Assembly (NCBI GenBank): GCA_977006965.1
Contig: OZ345363.1
Coordinates: forward strand, 2,356,001-2,420,000
Reading direction: 5' to 3'
Length of the DNA stretch: 64,000 nt
Origin: Phymatolithon calcareum
Taxonomy: Eukaryota > Rhodophyta > Florideophyceae > Hapalidiales
Of this stretch, positions 33,994-44,407 are shown piece after piece; position 1 is the stretch's first letter; every line of letters starts with the position of its first letter. The notes beneath the pieces were generated by a model. It was not told the DNA's origin, did not search any database, and saw only the letters and a list, made by a program, of their open reading frames with translations. Made by a program: the position numbers and the translations under genes.

Positions 33994-34346
33994 TCACTTG
34001 TTCGCCCCACAGCCCCAGTAGCAAACGTTTGGACGGAGGGATTCGCAGTCTCGATCTTGGCTGCAGAACTGATAAGCAGATCCAGTTCGGGAGCTGTAGC
34101 ACCACCCATCAGATTTCAGGTCGTGGCCTGGAATGCAGTATCTCCAACAAGCTTTGCGTCCACGCTTTGCATAGCAGCCACAGCCAACTGACGAGCCTAG
34201 GATTCTGCATGAAATGCTATAGAGAGCTATTGTTTGGTTTCCGTCTGGTGGAGCCGTTGTGTAGGGATTTGGAAGACGTTGCATAGCTCTCCTGTTGCGG
34301 ACGGCATGGTCGACAGTCGATCGGTAGGGGTTCATATCCTCCTTCT
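33994..34346 (-). pseudogene. Cysteine-rich gene copy lacking promoter and signal peptide
   Basis: Mirror of 9732-10084: all ten cysteines and the stop are kept, with replacements A/S, I/R, K/T and R/K relative to the left copy. The arm ends at 34346, so nothing upstream matches: the sequence replacing the signal peptide is unrelated and shows no hydrophobic start in frame. If made from the internal Met at 34335, the product would be a 113-aa cytosolic protein with unpaired cysteines, so I call it a truncated copy. Confidence 0.7.
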
Positions 34347-34479
34347 GCCCTGTGTCACCCCGCTCGCAAGCACACTATCTCACTTTCGTCAGCCCACGAT
34401 CTGAGCCATATGTACGAAATGGCGGACGAGCTCCTGACTGGGCGGTGCGTTGTGCTGAAAGGAAGTGACGCTTCACTTT

Positions 34480-36057
34480 ATTGATGCTATGTGGGTGGGG
34501 GGGCAGCAGCTAGTGGCTCTCAGAGGGAGATGCTATGGGCGGGATAGATCCAGTCAACGTCGGTTGATTGAGACCGCAGTGCGTTGCAAGGCGCGTGATA
34601 AAGCCAATGAGTAGTGTGCGGCGTTCATCTTGAGGTGTTCCTCTTCCCCGAGATTCCCAATGTCCTTTGATACGTCTTCCAGATCTTCTTCTCTTCCCTG
34701 GTATTCTTCTGAAAGCTCCAGGAACTTCCTCCGTCTTACGAAGCTTAAGGCAAACCTTTCAGCCTGGTGCATTCTCCTCATCTGTGGGCTGGCAAGACGG
34801 CAGAGCACTCGCATTCTCTCCCTTCGATACTCGGCATATTTTCCGAAAACGTATCTGTAGAAAAGACCTTCTGCTGCTTCAATTGCCGATAGTAGTCGTT
34901 TCGTGATCGGTGTCAGGTGAATGACATACTCCCATTTGGGGAGAATCAACGACTTGAAAATCCTGATGCACGTGGTTGGTTGGAGTCCTCTGACATTCAA
35001 GCCAATTTGGCGGATTTTGTGTATGCATCCCATCGCATTCCGAACTCTTGAGATTGCTGCATCGTCGGTGACTCCGCTGTTGTTCATACTGATCCCGAGG
35101 TAGGACAGTCTCCAGGCTTGGTGCAGCTCTTTTCCTGTAATGAAGAATTTCTTCATTGGGAGTCCTTTGTACTTAAGGACCTCGCTCTTTCCTGGCTTCG
35201 TGTTCCATTTCATGGAGTTCTCGGCTGCCCACTTCGTAGCTATATCCAATAGTTTTTGCAATCCTTTTGCATTCTTTGCCTGAAGAAGAACGTCATCCGC
35301 AAATAGCTGCGCTGGATGGTCAGACACTGTTCTTGTTACTTGGGCGGCAGCTTCCGCGAAAGTATCCATGAATATGTTATATAGGCACGGACTAAGCGGG
35401 GAGCCCTGTGGAACACCTCGGTCGATAATGCACCACGTTTTCGTTTCATCTCCGGCCGACGTGATCCACGACGGTTTCATCAGGTAAGATACCATCATTG
35501 TTATGTGCACCGGCAACTTTTTCTTCAGTTTCTCGAGGAGGATATCCCTCGGGACGCTGTCATACGCTGCTGGCAAGTCAAGTACAGCAACGAACGGGTG
35601 ACCATTTTGCATTGTATTCTTTGCGCGAAGTATGGCCAAATATGTGTTCTTGTATCTCCGAAAACCCAGTTGTGCTCTGTTAAACCGGTAGTGATCCCTT
35701 ATGTACGAGTCTAGGGCGGAATCGATTATCTTCCTGACCTGACTCAGTAGAGAGATAGGCCTGTAGTTTGCCGCAATGTGTGCTGGACCTTTCTTGTAGA
35801 GGGGAATAAGTGCTGCTTGCCGCCATTGTCGTGGGAGGCACCTCGGTCGCCCGCATGTCTCCCACAGAACCAGAATCAATTCGAAACCGACCTCCTTGTT
35901 TGCGTGTAGCATCTCCACATCAACGCCGTATTGGCGAAGCGCAGTCCCTGAGTAATCCTGTTGACATATCTGTGCAAAATGTTCAGCTTGTCTGATAAGG
36001 GCGGAATTGCAGTGGGACTGGTTGTAATTAATGGCTGGGATATGTACCGTGCGAAGT
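34480..36057 (-). mobile_element. 5'-truncated LINE with open RT frame
   Basis: Encodes the RT ORF 34554-35918, whose frame stays open up to 36057. At both ends the plus strand reads TTCACTTT (34472-34479 and 36058-36065), a candidate 8-bp TSD; the 3' end carries an AATAAA-like signal (CAATAAAG) without a long A tail. The endonuclease region is missing, as expected from incomplete reverse transcription. Its 3' end lies only about 130 bp from the outer edge of the palindrome's right arm. It is better preserved than the LINE at 1-3263. Confidence 0.75.
34554..35918 (-). CDS. LINE reverse transcriptase, open but N-terminally truncated
   Basis: 454 codons from an internal Met; sense frame continues upstream to 36057. 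Domains in order: fingers with YRPISLLSQVRKIIDS (residues 52-67), palm motif A VAVLDLPAAYDSVP (110-123), RGVPQGSPLSPCLYN (167-181), catalytic FADDV (206-210), KWNTKPGKSEVL, LSYLGIS, thumb, and a C-terminal region with HLTP and RRERMRVLCRLAS. All RT aspartates are present, so the polymerase core looks intact. Without the endonuclease it cannot be autonomous. It is closely related to the RTs at 1-3263, 44408-44830 and 51110-52459. Confidence 0.9.
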   Translation of the reverse strand: MEMLHANKEVGFELILVLWETCGRPRCLPRQWRQAALIPLYKKGPAHIAANYRPISLLSQVRKIIDSALDSYIRDHYRFNRAQLGFRRYKNTYLAILRAKNTMQNGHPFVAVLDLPAAYDSVPRDILLEKLKKKLPVHITMMVSYLMKPSWITSAGDETKTWCIIDRGVPQGSPLSPCLYNIFMDTFAEAAAQVTRTVSDHPAQLFADDVLLQAKNAKGLQKLLDIATKWAAENSMKWNTKPGKSEVLKYKGLPMKKFFITGKELHQAWRLSYLGISMNNSGVTDDAAISRVRNAMGCIHKIRQIGLNVRGLQPTTCIRIFKSLILPKWEYVIHLTPITKRLLSAIEAAEGLFYRYVFGKYAEYRRERMRVLCRLASPQMRRMHQAERFALSFVRRRKFLELSEEYQGREEDLEDVSKDIGNLGEEEHLKMNAAHYSLALSRALQRTAVSINRR

Positions 36058-36065
36058 TCACTTTT

Positions 36066-37571
36066 TCACGAAACTATAGGTGAGAAAGGAGGGGCCACTG
36101 TGCGATGCCCTGCTCACGACCCGTTCGCCTTGTCGTTTAAAGGAAGGACACAGTGACTCGGGATCCATGCATTTTCTTTGCACTCCTCATAAGACATGAG
36201 CTGTTATATCTGATCCCACAGTTCATGCATTGCTTCGTCGCACAACCGTGGCTGGCCATTTAGTTTTTTATTCAAGTTTATTTAAAAGCCCCACAGACTC
36301 GAAGATATGGGCAAGGCGCTGGCCACTTAGTGCGTCTATGCGACGGCTACTCTGCAAACCATTGAGCCAGCAGTTTTTTTAACTCATCCACTGCCGTTAT
36401 GTAGGAGCGTCCTGTTTTCCTTCGACTTTGTCATTGGAGACCCGCTCACGGCCTCCTCTCTGCACTGACCACAGAGCAAAATAATGATGGAGTTTCTCTG
36501 GGGTGAGAACTTATCCTATACTCCTCTAATGGAGACACACTATAGGATGCCTTCACCTGCATTTACTCGAAAGAATTGCCCTGCAAAACTTTAACGAATA
36601 TTGTGCTTGCAAGGCGGGGTCGTCAATTGGGAGCTATTACAAAAGACAACGCAGCTTACTTCGACTGACTCAGTCTATGTACGAGCTCTTCTCTATTTGT
36701 GGCCAAAGTGTAGAAAATTGTTTTATGTTTTTCGCCTGTCTTCGTGGTGAAATAGTCATTATCATTCCCGGATATCGCTTCTACACCATGCAAGTAGTAT
36801 AGAGCCAAGTAACCATTATTTTCACCTAACTTGCACTCATGAGACAACAACGAAGCTCGACTTATGCACTACGCCATTCTTCAGAACCCGATTCGCTGAA
36901 CCAATTTGCTGCCTATGCATTTCAAGTTGAGCGCTGTTTGTCGTGCCGCGTGCAAAAATGGAACTTTTAATCGAATTAAGATAACAGATCCAATTGGAGG
37001 TTACCGTCCCTCGCTTTGAGCGTCCTGCTCCGTCGCGCGCAATATCCTTCTCTAGGACAGCTGGCTAGTTTCACGGCCTGACCCAATGAGAGCAGAGCAA
37101 GGGAGGTCGATCGTCGAGGATGGTTCCATCCCCACGCTTTCTATTTGATCTTTTGCCCTTCAATAATTCGATATTGTAAAAAATAATTATTAATTTTTAT
37201 GTTGAATTTTTCAATATACTGTACGTATCGCTCTGAAATTTAATTATATTTCTTCCACCATCTGATCTCCGGTAGACAACTGTCCGGACATTTCCTCTGG
37301 ACACCGATGAAGCATCCGACTTCGGCCTGCCTTCGTGCTGACCGAAGCAAATGGAAAAGCCAGACTATGGCTGAAGAAGGAGCGACTTTTATGATGACCA
37401 TGGTGCAGTGCTCCGAAATGCATTTCGCAATTTTGGTCATATGCACCAGCGTGGATAAAAGAAACGAGCGATAAGGTGCACAGCGTTTACCAATTCCCCG
37501 TTCCCCGTCCCACTGTATCCACAGAAAGGCCTCGACATTATCAGATCGTCCACCCTGCTTTCCTGCTGCAA
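36066..37571. other. Intergenic region upstream of ABC transporter, no gene seen
   Basis: No supported frame on either strand. It includes an AT-rich stretch at 37140-37250. An in-frame upstream ATG at 37476 would add 32 residues to the transporter. No clear TATA box was found. Confidence 0.5.
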
Positions 37572-40500
37572 ATGGGGGACGACACCACTGTTCGGTCTGA
37601 CTCCGCATTGGCGAAGAAAGATGCAACCGTTCTCGAAAACTCTTCGATGTGGGCGCGTCTGAGTCCCTTCCAGAGGAAGACGGAAGACATTGCCGAGGAC
37701 GATGAATCGGCTGAAGCTGAGAAACTACCGCCCGTGTCGTTTTTTGCACTGTTCCGCTATACCACCACCTCTGAGAAGCTTCAAATGCTACTAGCATGCA
37801 TCTGTGCCGTCCTGCATGGATGTGTGCTTCCCATTTTTGCAGTAGTCTTCGGCAACGTAAGTCTCTACCTCCCAAACGAAACTCTGCATGGCAAACCTGC
37901 ATCTAACACCATAACTTGCGAGTTTGCAACAGATCGTCTCCTCATTCCAAGAAAATACAATTGCCCGCGTCGCAGGTCTTGCGAAATGGTTTCTTGTCAT
38001 CGGCGCCGGGGCCGCAGTTCTGGCCTTTTTCCAAGTCCGTTTCATGCTCGTGGCCGCGCACCAAGCCGGTGTCCGCATGCGCAAGCTCTATTTCGAAAGC
38101 CTTCTGCGACAGGATGCTACATTCTTCGACGAGACGGAGAGCGGCGAGCTTGTCACGCGCATCACCGACATACAGGACGTTCAGGCCGGCATCGGCGACA
38201 AGCTCACGGTCGTCCTGCAATATTTCGCCATGTTCATCTCCGGTTTTGCTGTGGCCTTATATCACTCGTGGAAAATGACCCTTGTCATCCTTGCAACTTG
38301 CCCGGTCCTGGGCATTTCCGGAGCCATTATGGCCAAGGTCACCGCCGACACCACGGGTGAGGGACTCGGTGCATACTCTAAGGCTGGTGCGATAGCCAGC
38401 GAAGCGCTGTCCATGATCCGTACCGTCACCGCGTTTGGGGCACAGAAGGAAGAGGCCGTGCGCTACGAAAAAGAGCTCAAAAATGCGTACCGTGCTCAAG
38501 TTAAAAAAGCTTTTGCGATGGGGATCGGCCTCGGCGTCGTCATGCTTTCGACCCTCAGCATGTTTGGATTCACTTTTTGGTATGGCTACCGTCTCGTGCA
38601 ACAGGGAGAAATTAATGGAGGTACCGTCTACATTGTGTTTTTCAGCGTCGTGATTGGCACGTCGGGGCTTGGTCAGGCTGGCCCAAGCTTCAACAAAATG
38701 CAGATTGCCCGCGGTGCTGCGCCGCGTGTTTTTGAAACAATTAGCCTGGCGGCAGGAATTAACGCGCTGGACCTCGACAGCGGGAAAAAGCCGGAGAAGC
38801 TTGTCGGCAGCATCACTTTTCGAAATGTCAATTTCAATTATAAGAGCAGAATTGAAGCGCAGGACTCTAATGGTTGCAGCGGAAACGTCTTGGAGGCGCT
38901 CACGCTGAACATTCCAGCGGGCAATTCGCAAGCCCTTGTGGGACCGTCCGGCTGCGGGAAGAGTACGATCGCACGTCTCGTCGAGCGATTCTATGATGTG
39001 ACCGGAGGTCAGATTCTCATTGATGGAGAAGACATCCGCGATCTCAATGTCCACTGGCTTCGTGCGAACATCGGGTATGTCGGACAGATGCCAACGCTTT
39101 TCATGATGTCTATCCGGGACAACATTGCCCTCGGCGCTCGAACCGATATAGTCGAAGACCCGAAGACTGGAAAGCGAACCGTCATGCGACACGACGTTAG
39201 TGAGGAAGAAATTGTTGCAGCTGCCAAGCTGGCAAACGCGGACCGATTCATTCGCAGCCTTCCGGAAGGTTACGACACCATGCTTGGTGAGCGCGGTGCC
39301 ATGCTAAGCGGTGGGCAAAAGCAGCGCATTTGTATTGCTCGCGCGCTCGTGCGTAATCCACGTATACTCATTCTCGACGAATCAACTGCGAGTCTTGACG
39401 CGCAGAGCGAGCGCATTGTTCAGGAAGCTCTCGATAAAGCGTCCAAGGGCCGCACCACGCTGACCATTGCTCACAGACTGAGCACTGTGAAAAATGCTGA
39501 TGCTATCTCGGTCATGAATGCTGGAAAGATCGTTGAGACGGGGACTCATACGGAGCTGATGCGAAAGGAGGATGGCGCGTACCGCCGTCTTGTCGAAATT
39601 CAGAACGTTTCAGGCGGGGACATGGAGGATGGTGATGAAGACGAAAAACGTGACGGAGGTCCTGCTACATCTGCAGGCAAAAGGGCATCCATGAGCATCC
39701 AGAAGGATCTGAGTTTGTCTAAGGATGTGGATGAGGTATCAGAAGAGGGCGATGATTCCTACCTCAACAAACCTGTATTTGGAAGAGCCTTCATCTACAA
39801 CAGGGCGGAAGCTCCATTTATCGCGCTGGGAATAATCGGAGCAGCGATTGCCGGTGCAGCATGGGTTCGTATTTCTCACTCTGTCTTGAAGATGAACTGA
39901 TTGCTTATGTCAAAAGAACTAACCAGCACTTTCACTTTTCCGATTTGTTTTCGGACTTGTAGCCAGTCAGTGCTCTGATTCTCAGCAAGGTCACCGTGCG
40001 TCTTGCGGTTCCCAACATTCAGGAGGACATTCGGTTTTATACTCTCATGTTTTTTGCGACCGGATGCGGGGCCTTCGTTGGGAATGTCCTACAGATGGGT
40101 TGCTTGGGCATTAGCGGTGAGCGGCTCACTTTCAAAGTACGCAAGGCAGCCTTTCAAGCACTTCTGAAACAGGAAATGGGGTTCTTCGACAAGCGATCTA
40201 ACTCGGTCGGTGCTCTCACCACCCGACTGGCAAGCGAAGCCTCCCTTGTGAAGGGAATTACTGGGGACACCCTTGGTACTATTACCGTCGCGATTTCGAC
40301 ACTGGGTACTGGTTTAATTGTTGCTTTTTACGGATGTTGGCGTGTCGCTTTATCGATCCTCGTTGCCGTTCCCGGTGTTATGTTTGGGGGAGTACGTGTT
40401 GCAGAAAACATTATGGGTAGCGGTACTCTCTTTTCTTCAGTGCTGACGTGGTTCATTTGCTTTTCTTCTTCGAGCGAATAGATGATGGAAATGAAGGTAA

Positions 40501-42010
40501 TGGCAGGTTTTGACACCGAAGCTGAAAAGGAATTCGCCAAATCTGGAGGGACTGCGTCTGAGGCGGTAGATAATGTGACAACCGTTGCAGCCCTAGGGGC
40601 GCAGGACTTCTTTCTGGAGAAGTATTCCAGCGACTTGGAAAAACCGCTATCTTTCGGACGGGTTCGTTTGTTGTTTTCATTCCTCGGAATCATGGCTGAT
40701 GCGAATCTCCAAGATCCTAACCTTTTAATCTTTCCTTTCATTGCATTGTTTTGTTTTCTGATGTACAGCGTAAAGCGCTCACGGCCTCTCTTGCTTACGG
40801 ATTGGCTGAAATTCTTCAGTTTTTTATCTGGGCTCTAGCTTTGTAAGTTCCATGTTTTCTGCTTCAACGGCTCGAATGCAAAGCCGATGTGAAGTTGAAG
40901 AGCTCTAACATATTTCTTTTGCACTCCGTTGGCACTTCCTCATCTCGTGTTCAGCTGGGTCGGAGGCATTTTCGTCAGTCGCAAACAATGCTCTTTCGAA
41001 GGCGTGACTATGGGAATGACGGGTTTGATGTTCGGTGCCGTCACTCTCGGCAATATCTCGATTTTCATGCCCGACATTGGTGCCGCCAAAGTGGCTGCAG
41101 CTAAAGTGTTCCACCTGCTCGATATGACGTCTGCTATCGATCCGACATCAGAAGAAGGCAGTACTCTTACTTCCGTTGACGGTGCAGTGGAGGCGAAATC
41201 AATCAAGTTCGAGTACCCGAGTCGCCCCGATGTGGCCGTGCTTCGCGGACTCTCCGTGGCAGTGAAGCCTGGACATACTCTTGCTCTCGTTGGGGAAAGT
41301 GGATGTGGCAAGTCCACCATCGTTAGTCTTCTTGAACGCTTCTATGACGTCCGCGATGGAAGTGTGAACCTCGACGTCAACGACGTGAAGTCGGTCAATG
41401 TGCAGAACCTGCGATCCCACATTGGCATCGTGTCGCAGGAACCGGATCTTTTCAATCGTACCGTGAGGGAGAACATATGCTATGGACTAGCGCATGCGGA
41501 AGGAACGGCGATTACCGAGAGCATGATTGTGGCTGCTGCAAAGCAAGCGAATGCGCACGATTTCATAATGGCGTTGCCTCAGAAGTACGACACCTTTGTT
41601 GGTGCACGCGGGGACCAGCTTTCTGGTGGTCAGAAGCAGCGCGTCGCGATTGCCCGAAGCATTATCCGGGAGCCGAGAGTATTGCTTCTTGATGAAGCCA
41701 CTTCGTACGTTTCAACTGTTTTCTGCTATGCGCTTGTTTGGTTTCGTCAGCACCTTTGGAAGACTAACATTTTTATTTTTATTGCAGTGCTCTTGATGCC
41801 GAGTCGGAGCGCATAGCACAGGATGCATTGGATAAGGCGGCGTCTGAAAGAACCACGATCACGATCGCCCATCGCCTCTCAACTATCAAAAATGCGGACT
41901 CCATTGCTGTCGTGCGCCGGGGAATGATTGTTGAGCAGGGAACTCACGACGAACTTCTCGCCAAGAATGGGTATTATGCTGAACTTATTAGGAACCAGCT
42001 GAGCTCCTGA
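37572..42010 (+). CDS. ABCB-type (P-glycoprotein/MDR-like) full ABC transporter, seven exons
   Basis: Exons 37572-37856, 37933-39864, 39963-40391, 40482-40661, 40769-40842, 40955-41704 and 41788-42010 join to 3,873 nt, a perfect 1,290-aa frame. Introns are 76-112 bp, GT...AG, with donors GTAAGT, GTTCGT or GTACGT. The architecture is TMD-NBD-TMD-NBD, at the usual family length. NBD1: Walker [10 protein letters not shown] from residue 432, LSGGQKQR near 553, Walker B ILILDE ending at 578, switch His 609. NBD2: Walker [10 protein letters not shown] from 1080, LSGGQKQR near 1189, LLLDEA with Asp1213/Glu1214, His1245. Both ATP sites look complete; the NBD1 Q-loop reads GQMPTLF rather than SQEPxLF. 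The TM1-TM2 loop is short. The family exports lipids, xenobiotics or metabolites across plasma or vacuolar membranes; the substrate here is unknown. It is not clustered with related genes. Confidence 0.93.
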
Positions 42011-42684
42011 AGCAGACGCATCCTCGACTACACTAGCGATCTTTGTTTTTACTTTTTTTCTGATCTATGTTAACTAAAATGCGTCTTTTGTTGAGTGCGT
42101 CATTCTTTGTTCTCTGGTTGAATTTATTTACTGATTGATAGACTAATTCGCAGCACATGTCCTGGACCTATCCGATGGCATATGCGCCTCTTCGACCTCG
42201 TTTCTTGGCCTCTGTCATTGCTACATGTCATGGCAAAGCGTTGGTACTGCATGACGAAGTACTTTACAAAGTACTGTATTTTGGGAGACAAAATATCAAA
42301 ATAAAGCATGTCGAACATTTCATGTTTTAACCCCAGTAACAATGGGAATGATATAGATGGTGAGCGCTCTGCGAAATTTAAAAAAATGTATAGAGCTCCT
42401 TGATAGATCATTCCATCCAGAAATGGACGCGCCGCGAATAAAAAAACTCCGGACACCAGTACAATCAAAGTGCAACAGCTATTTCGCAAGAGATTCAGGT
42501 GGAAAAGAAAGTTTTAAAATTTGCAAACTTCGTACAATTGTAACATGCAGGGAGTACTATCTAACGACGGAAGCCTCCGCGGCGGATGCCTTCCGAGATA
42601 TCCAAAGCAATGCTTCTACGAACGTTGAGGCAACGCCCACGACGTCTAGTAACAACGATCCTAGTCACACGCCTGCATGTGCGA
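42011..42684. other. Short intergenic region between convergent genes
   Basis: 3' flank of the ABC transporter, then sequence downstream of the minus-strand repeat-protein gene. A plus-strand frame at 42357-42785 ends in a Cys-containing stretch (CATTTVSCADVFGPHGDC) that overlaps that gene's 3' end; it may be chance. Confidence 0.4.
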
Positions 42685-43548
42685 CTACGACCGTTTCCTG
42701 TGCAGACGTTTTTGGACCACACGGCGACTGCGCACTACGATTTGAATGCAGTAGCGACACACATGCTTGCGGCAGAAGAGACTGAACCGTTTCTTTTTGA
42801 ATATTACGATCTTGTAGATGAATTTATGCTTCGGTGGGTCACATGGCGAAGCACTTGGCGAAGCAGATGGTGATGGAGTCGGGGTGTCGGGGGTGATGCT
42901 CGGAGTGGAAGTCCCGGATGCGGTGACGCTCGGAGTGATACTCGCAGTGGGAGTACCAGTTGCGGTAACGCTCGGAGTGATACTCGCAGTGGGAGTACCG
43001 GTTGCGGTGACGCTTGGTCCAGGAGTTTCGGGATCAGGGGATGCGGTTTCACCATCGGGCGTTGGAGTGGGCCCATCGGGGATCGGGGTGATGCTTGCAG
43101 TGGGAGTACCGAGTCCAGGGGTTGCGCTAGCGCTCGGTGAAGGAGTTTCAAGATCTGGGGATGGGGTTTCACCATCTGGAGACGGAGTTGGCCCATCGGG
43201 GATCAGGGTGATGCTTGCAGTGGGAGTTTCGAGTCCAGGGGTTGGAGTGAACGTAATTCCGCCGTCATCGGTCACAGTAGGTGTCATCATGACACCAGAA
43301 TCGGTGATTGAAGGGGACGCAAGGGGCGAAATACTGGGGGTGACGCTAGGATCTGGTGTCGGAAAATCGGTAGGCGTGAAATCCGGAGAAGGTGTCACAA
43401 GTTCGACAGACGGAGATGGGTCAATGAAGCAGCGGCATTCGCCTGAAGTGGGATCGATTTCAAATCGAACTTGGGCGGAGGCAGGGGTGAGAAGAAGTGC
43501 GATGGAGCATAGTAGCAGAAGGAGAATTTGATGGCAGGAAGTCGCCAT
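42685..43548 (-). CDS. Secreted Ser/Thr/Pro-repeat (mucin-like) protein
   Basis: 287 aa from ATG 43548; another ATG eight codons upstream (43572) is less likely because it would precede the signal peptide MATSCHQILLLLLCSIALLL. After a short Cys-containing segment (GECRCFIDPS) comes about 180 residues of imperfect repeats such as TPTASITPSVTATG and IPDGPTPSPDGETPSPD. Such tracts are typically heavily O-glycosylated wall, matrix or surface proteins; this is inferred from composition. The C-terminal 50 residues turn basic and hydrophobic (KFIYKIVIFKKKRF), unlike the rest, so an intron or frame change near 42840 is possible. A TATA-like TATAAGA lies on the minus strand at 43627-43633. Confidence 0.7.
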   Translation of the reverse strand: MATSCHQILLLLLCSIALLLTPASAQVRFEIDPTSGECRCFIDPSPSVELVTPSPDFTPTDFPTPDPSVTPSISPLASPSITDSGVMMTPTVTDDGGITFTPTPGLETPTASITLIPDGPTPSPDGETPSPDLETPSPSASATPGLGTPTASITPIPDGPTPTPDGETASPDPETPGPSVTATGTPTASITPSVTATGTPTASITPSVTASGTSTPSITPDTPTPSPSASPSASPCDPPKHKFIYKIVIFKKKRFSLFCRKHVCRYCIQIVVRSRRVVQKRLHRKRS

Positions 43549-43626
43549 TGGAGGTAGCTCGGGCAGTACCAAAAGAGAAGGGGCGATGCCTGTGGTGGCA
43601 GTTCAAAGGAGGCATCCGGTGCGCGT

Positions 43627-43633
43627 TCTTATA
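43627..43633 (-). promoter_or_regulatory. TATA-like box of repeat-protein gene
   Basis: TATAAGA on the minus strand, 79 bp upstream of the chosen ATG. Confidence 0.35.
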
Positions 43634-43639
43634 GGATGT

Positions 43640-44407
43640 GGAAGTATGGAAAATGGCTGAGGAAAGATCAAGAAGTCAAGGTCCGATATTCATGACACGT
43701 CCTTTCTTTTTGACAGAGAATGTTGTTGGAATAAAAAACTTGAGATTCAAGCACTCGATAGACCATTATTGATCTAAATAAAGCTTGGCTTAAAGATCAC
43801 ACAGTTTCGATATATACCAAGTAACGCATACTTCACAGCCCAAAGTTTTTGTTGGTTTCCAAATTGGGCCATCGCCGGATACCCACGCTGCCGTAAACGT
43901 GTACCCACATATGCCCGATGAATCATCTCCTAAACATGTAAGGTCCTAAACTATGCAGAAGCTTGAATTGAAGCGGCTTACTCCTTACGTCTTTCGAAAA
44001 TGGAGAGCGTTGTAGCCGTATAAGTTGCTTTATTTTTGCATGCTCTGTAAACCTCGATTTACGTATCAGGGAAGCTTCTCGTTGCTTGTTGTTCAACAAG
44101 TATTAGGCTCCTTTGATATCGAATGCATCATCTTGAAGGTTCGAATTATTCTTTTGATCTCATAGTCAGTCTCTGGGACTATCATTGTCCACACTATTGT
44201 GAGTTGGAGGACACCAAGCTCAATCACCGCACTGGGTTGAAAGTGTGGCTGACAGTTCGTTCTCTTCACTGCAGAGCTCCGCTGAAAATCATCTCAGAAT
44301 CGTAACGCGTGCATTAATAGTGGTCCCTTGCTCGGCTGATCTACGGGGATATTGCCGAGCAGTCCTTCTTTTTTATCCTGTCAGACTTTAACTTTCTCTT
44401 TCAGTTG
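43640..44407. other. Intergenic, no gene seen
   Basis: No recognisable frame, RNA gene or repeat. Confidence 0.45.

Larger units (their letters stand above)
23653..34346 (-). repeat. Right arm of giant inverted repeat
   Basis: Mirror of 9732-20405. It repeats every left-arm feature in opposite orientation: coiled-coil ORF copy about 23990-24148, hairpin 24199-24261, MITE 24296-24729, pyrimidine-rich array 24978-26475, 73-mers 27495-27706, TIR elements 29009-29139 and 29477-29563, 177-aa ORF 32318-32851, hairpin 33710-33739 and the truncated cysteine-rich gene 33994-34346. The outer edge falls inside that gene and the inner edge 3.25 kb from the left arm. Confidence 0.95.

Noticed and set aside
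9732-34346. Treating the giant palindrome as one transposon with long TIRs
   Set aside because: No target duplication at the outer edges, the left edge cuts a gene, and the arms contain several older independent elements at matching sites.
42818-43531. Plus-strand Gly/Val-rich 237-codon frame opposite the Ser/Thr/Pro-repeat gene
   Set aside because: Antisense shadow of the repeat tract; the minus strand has the signal peptide and a TATA-like box.
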